A program made the translations under genes and the position numbers. From NCBI GenBank assembly GCA_003154635.1, contig PMDX01000035.1, positions 1 through 6,633 of the forward strand: 6,633 bases of DNA. Direction: 5' to 3'. The DNA is from Actinomycetota bacterium. Its GTDB lineage: Bacteria > Actinomycetota > Geothermincolia > Fen-727 > Anoxymicrobiaceae. Position 1 is the stretch's first letter. Every line of letters begins with the position of its first letter. Shown piece by piece: positions 6,529 through 6,633 of the stretch. Below the pieces are notes generated by a model. That model worked only from the letters and a program-made list of their open reading frames with translations, was not told the origin of the DNA and did no database searches.

Positions 6529-6633
6529 CTAGCAGTATGGCTTACACGGGTTGGTCTTAACGCTACTCGATGTACAGAAATATGTTCCTGGCAGGTAGTC
6601 GATTGTTCTGGCTTTGCGGACAGAAGCAGTTGC
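6529..6633 (-). other. Possible 3' end of an upstream gene entering from the right edge (34 codons, TAG stop)
   Basis: One minus-strand frame is open from the right edge to TAG at 6531-6529 and encodes 34 residues with a Cys/Lys-rich end, DYLPGTYFCTSSSVK then TNPCKPYC, with three cysteines in the last 15 residues. GC is near 47%, lower than in the operon. Thirty-four open codons are not significant alone, so this is only a candidate partial gene. If real, it would end about 240 nt before the leader ORF. Confidence 0.18.

Larger units (their letters stand above)
6287..6633. other. Gene-poor upstream region, lower GC
   Basis: No tRNA, rRNA, known riboswitch, CRISPR repeat, insertion-sequence end or convincing long ORF was seen on either strand of this stretch. 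GC is about 47-55% against about 57-68% in lines sampled from the operon. It probably holds the operon promoter and 5' leader plus the end of, or debris from, an upstream gene. Confidence 0.5.

Overview
This window is a single leftward (minus-strand) gene cluster from a GC-rich bacterium. The genes are tightly packed, each preceded by a strong Shine-Dalgarno (SD) sequence. The cysteine-rich heterodisulfide-reductase-type protein points to an anaerobe or facultative anaerobe. My guess from memory of the families is a deep-branching Actinomycetota, Desulfobacterota, Chloroflexota or clostridial lineage, but the sequence alone does not fix the taxon.

Layout in transcription order (right to left). 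Positions 6633-6287 hold no convincing gene: GC drops to roughly 47-55%, and there are only short open-frame fragments plus a possible sigma-70 promoter (6508-6480). A 19-codon upstream ORF with the best SD in that region lies at 6286-6227, and a hairpin overlaps its stop codon. Then come: a 133-aa soluble helical protein of unknown family (6181-5780); a 496-aa FAD-linked oxidase of the VAO/PCMH type (5778-4288); a 434-aa heterodisulfide-reductase/GlcF-like iron-sulfur protein (4287-2983); a second, divergent 561-aa FAD-linked oxidase (2986-1301); and, after a 59-nt gap with no visible terminator, the first 413 residues of a phytoene-desaturase-like FAD oxidoreductase that runs off the left edge (1241 to beyond 1).

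The junctions are 1 nt, 0 nt and a 4-nt overlap, so the four upstream genes are almost certainly one translationally coupled operon, with the fifth probably co-transcribed. The core (two flavin oxidases around one two-CCG iron-sulfur protein) resembles the GlcD-GlcE-GlcF arrangement. The likely reading is that one or both flavoproteins oxidise an organic substrate and pass electrons through the iron-sulfur protein to a quinone or thiol carrier. The CrtI-like enzyme suggests a hydrophobic, possibly isoprenoid or lipid, substrate. The actual substrate cannot be read from the sequence.

The points most worth a second look are: the loss of the last cysteine in the first CCG motif of the iron-sulfur protein; the in-frame upstream ORF and hairpin before the small orphan gene; and the unassigned combination of two full-length VAO-type flavoproteins, an Hdr-like subunit, a CrtI-like enzyme and a small orphan protein.
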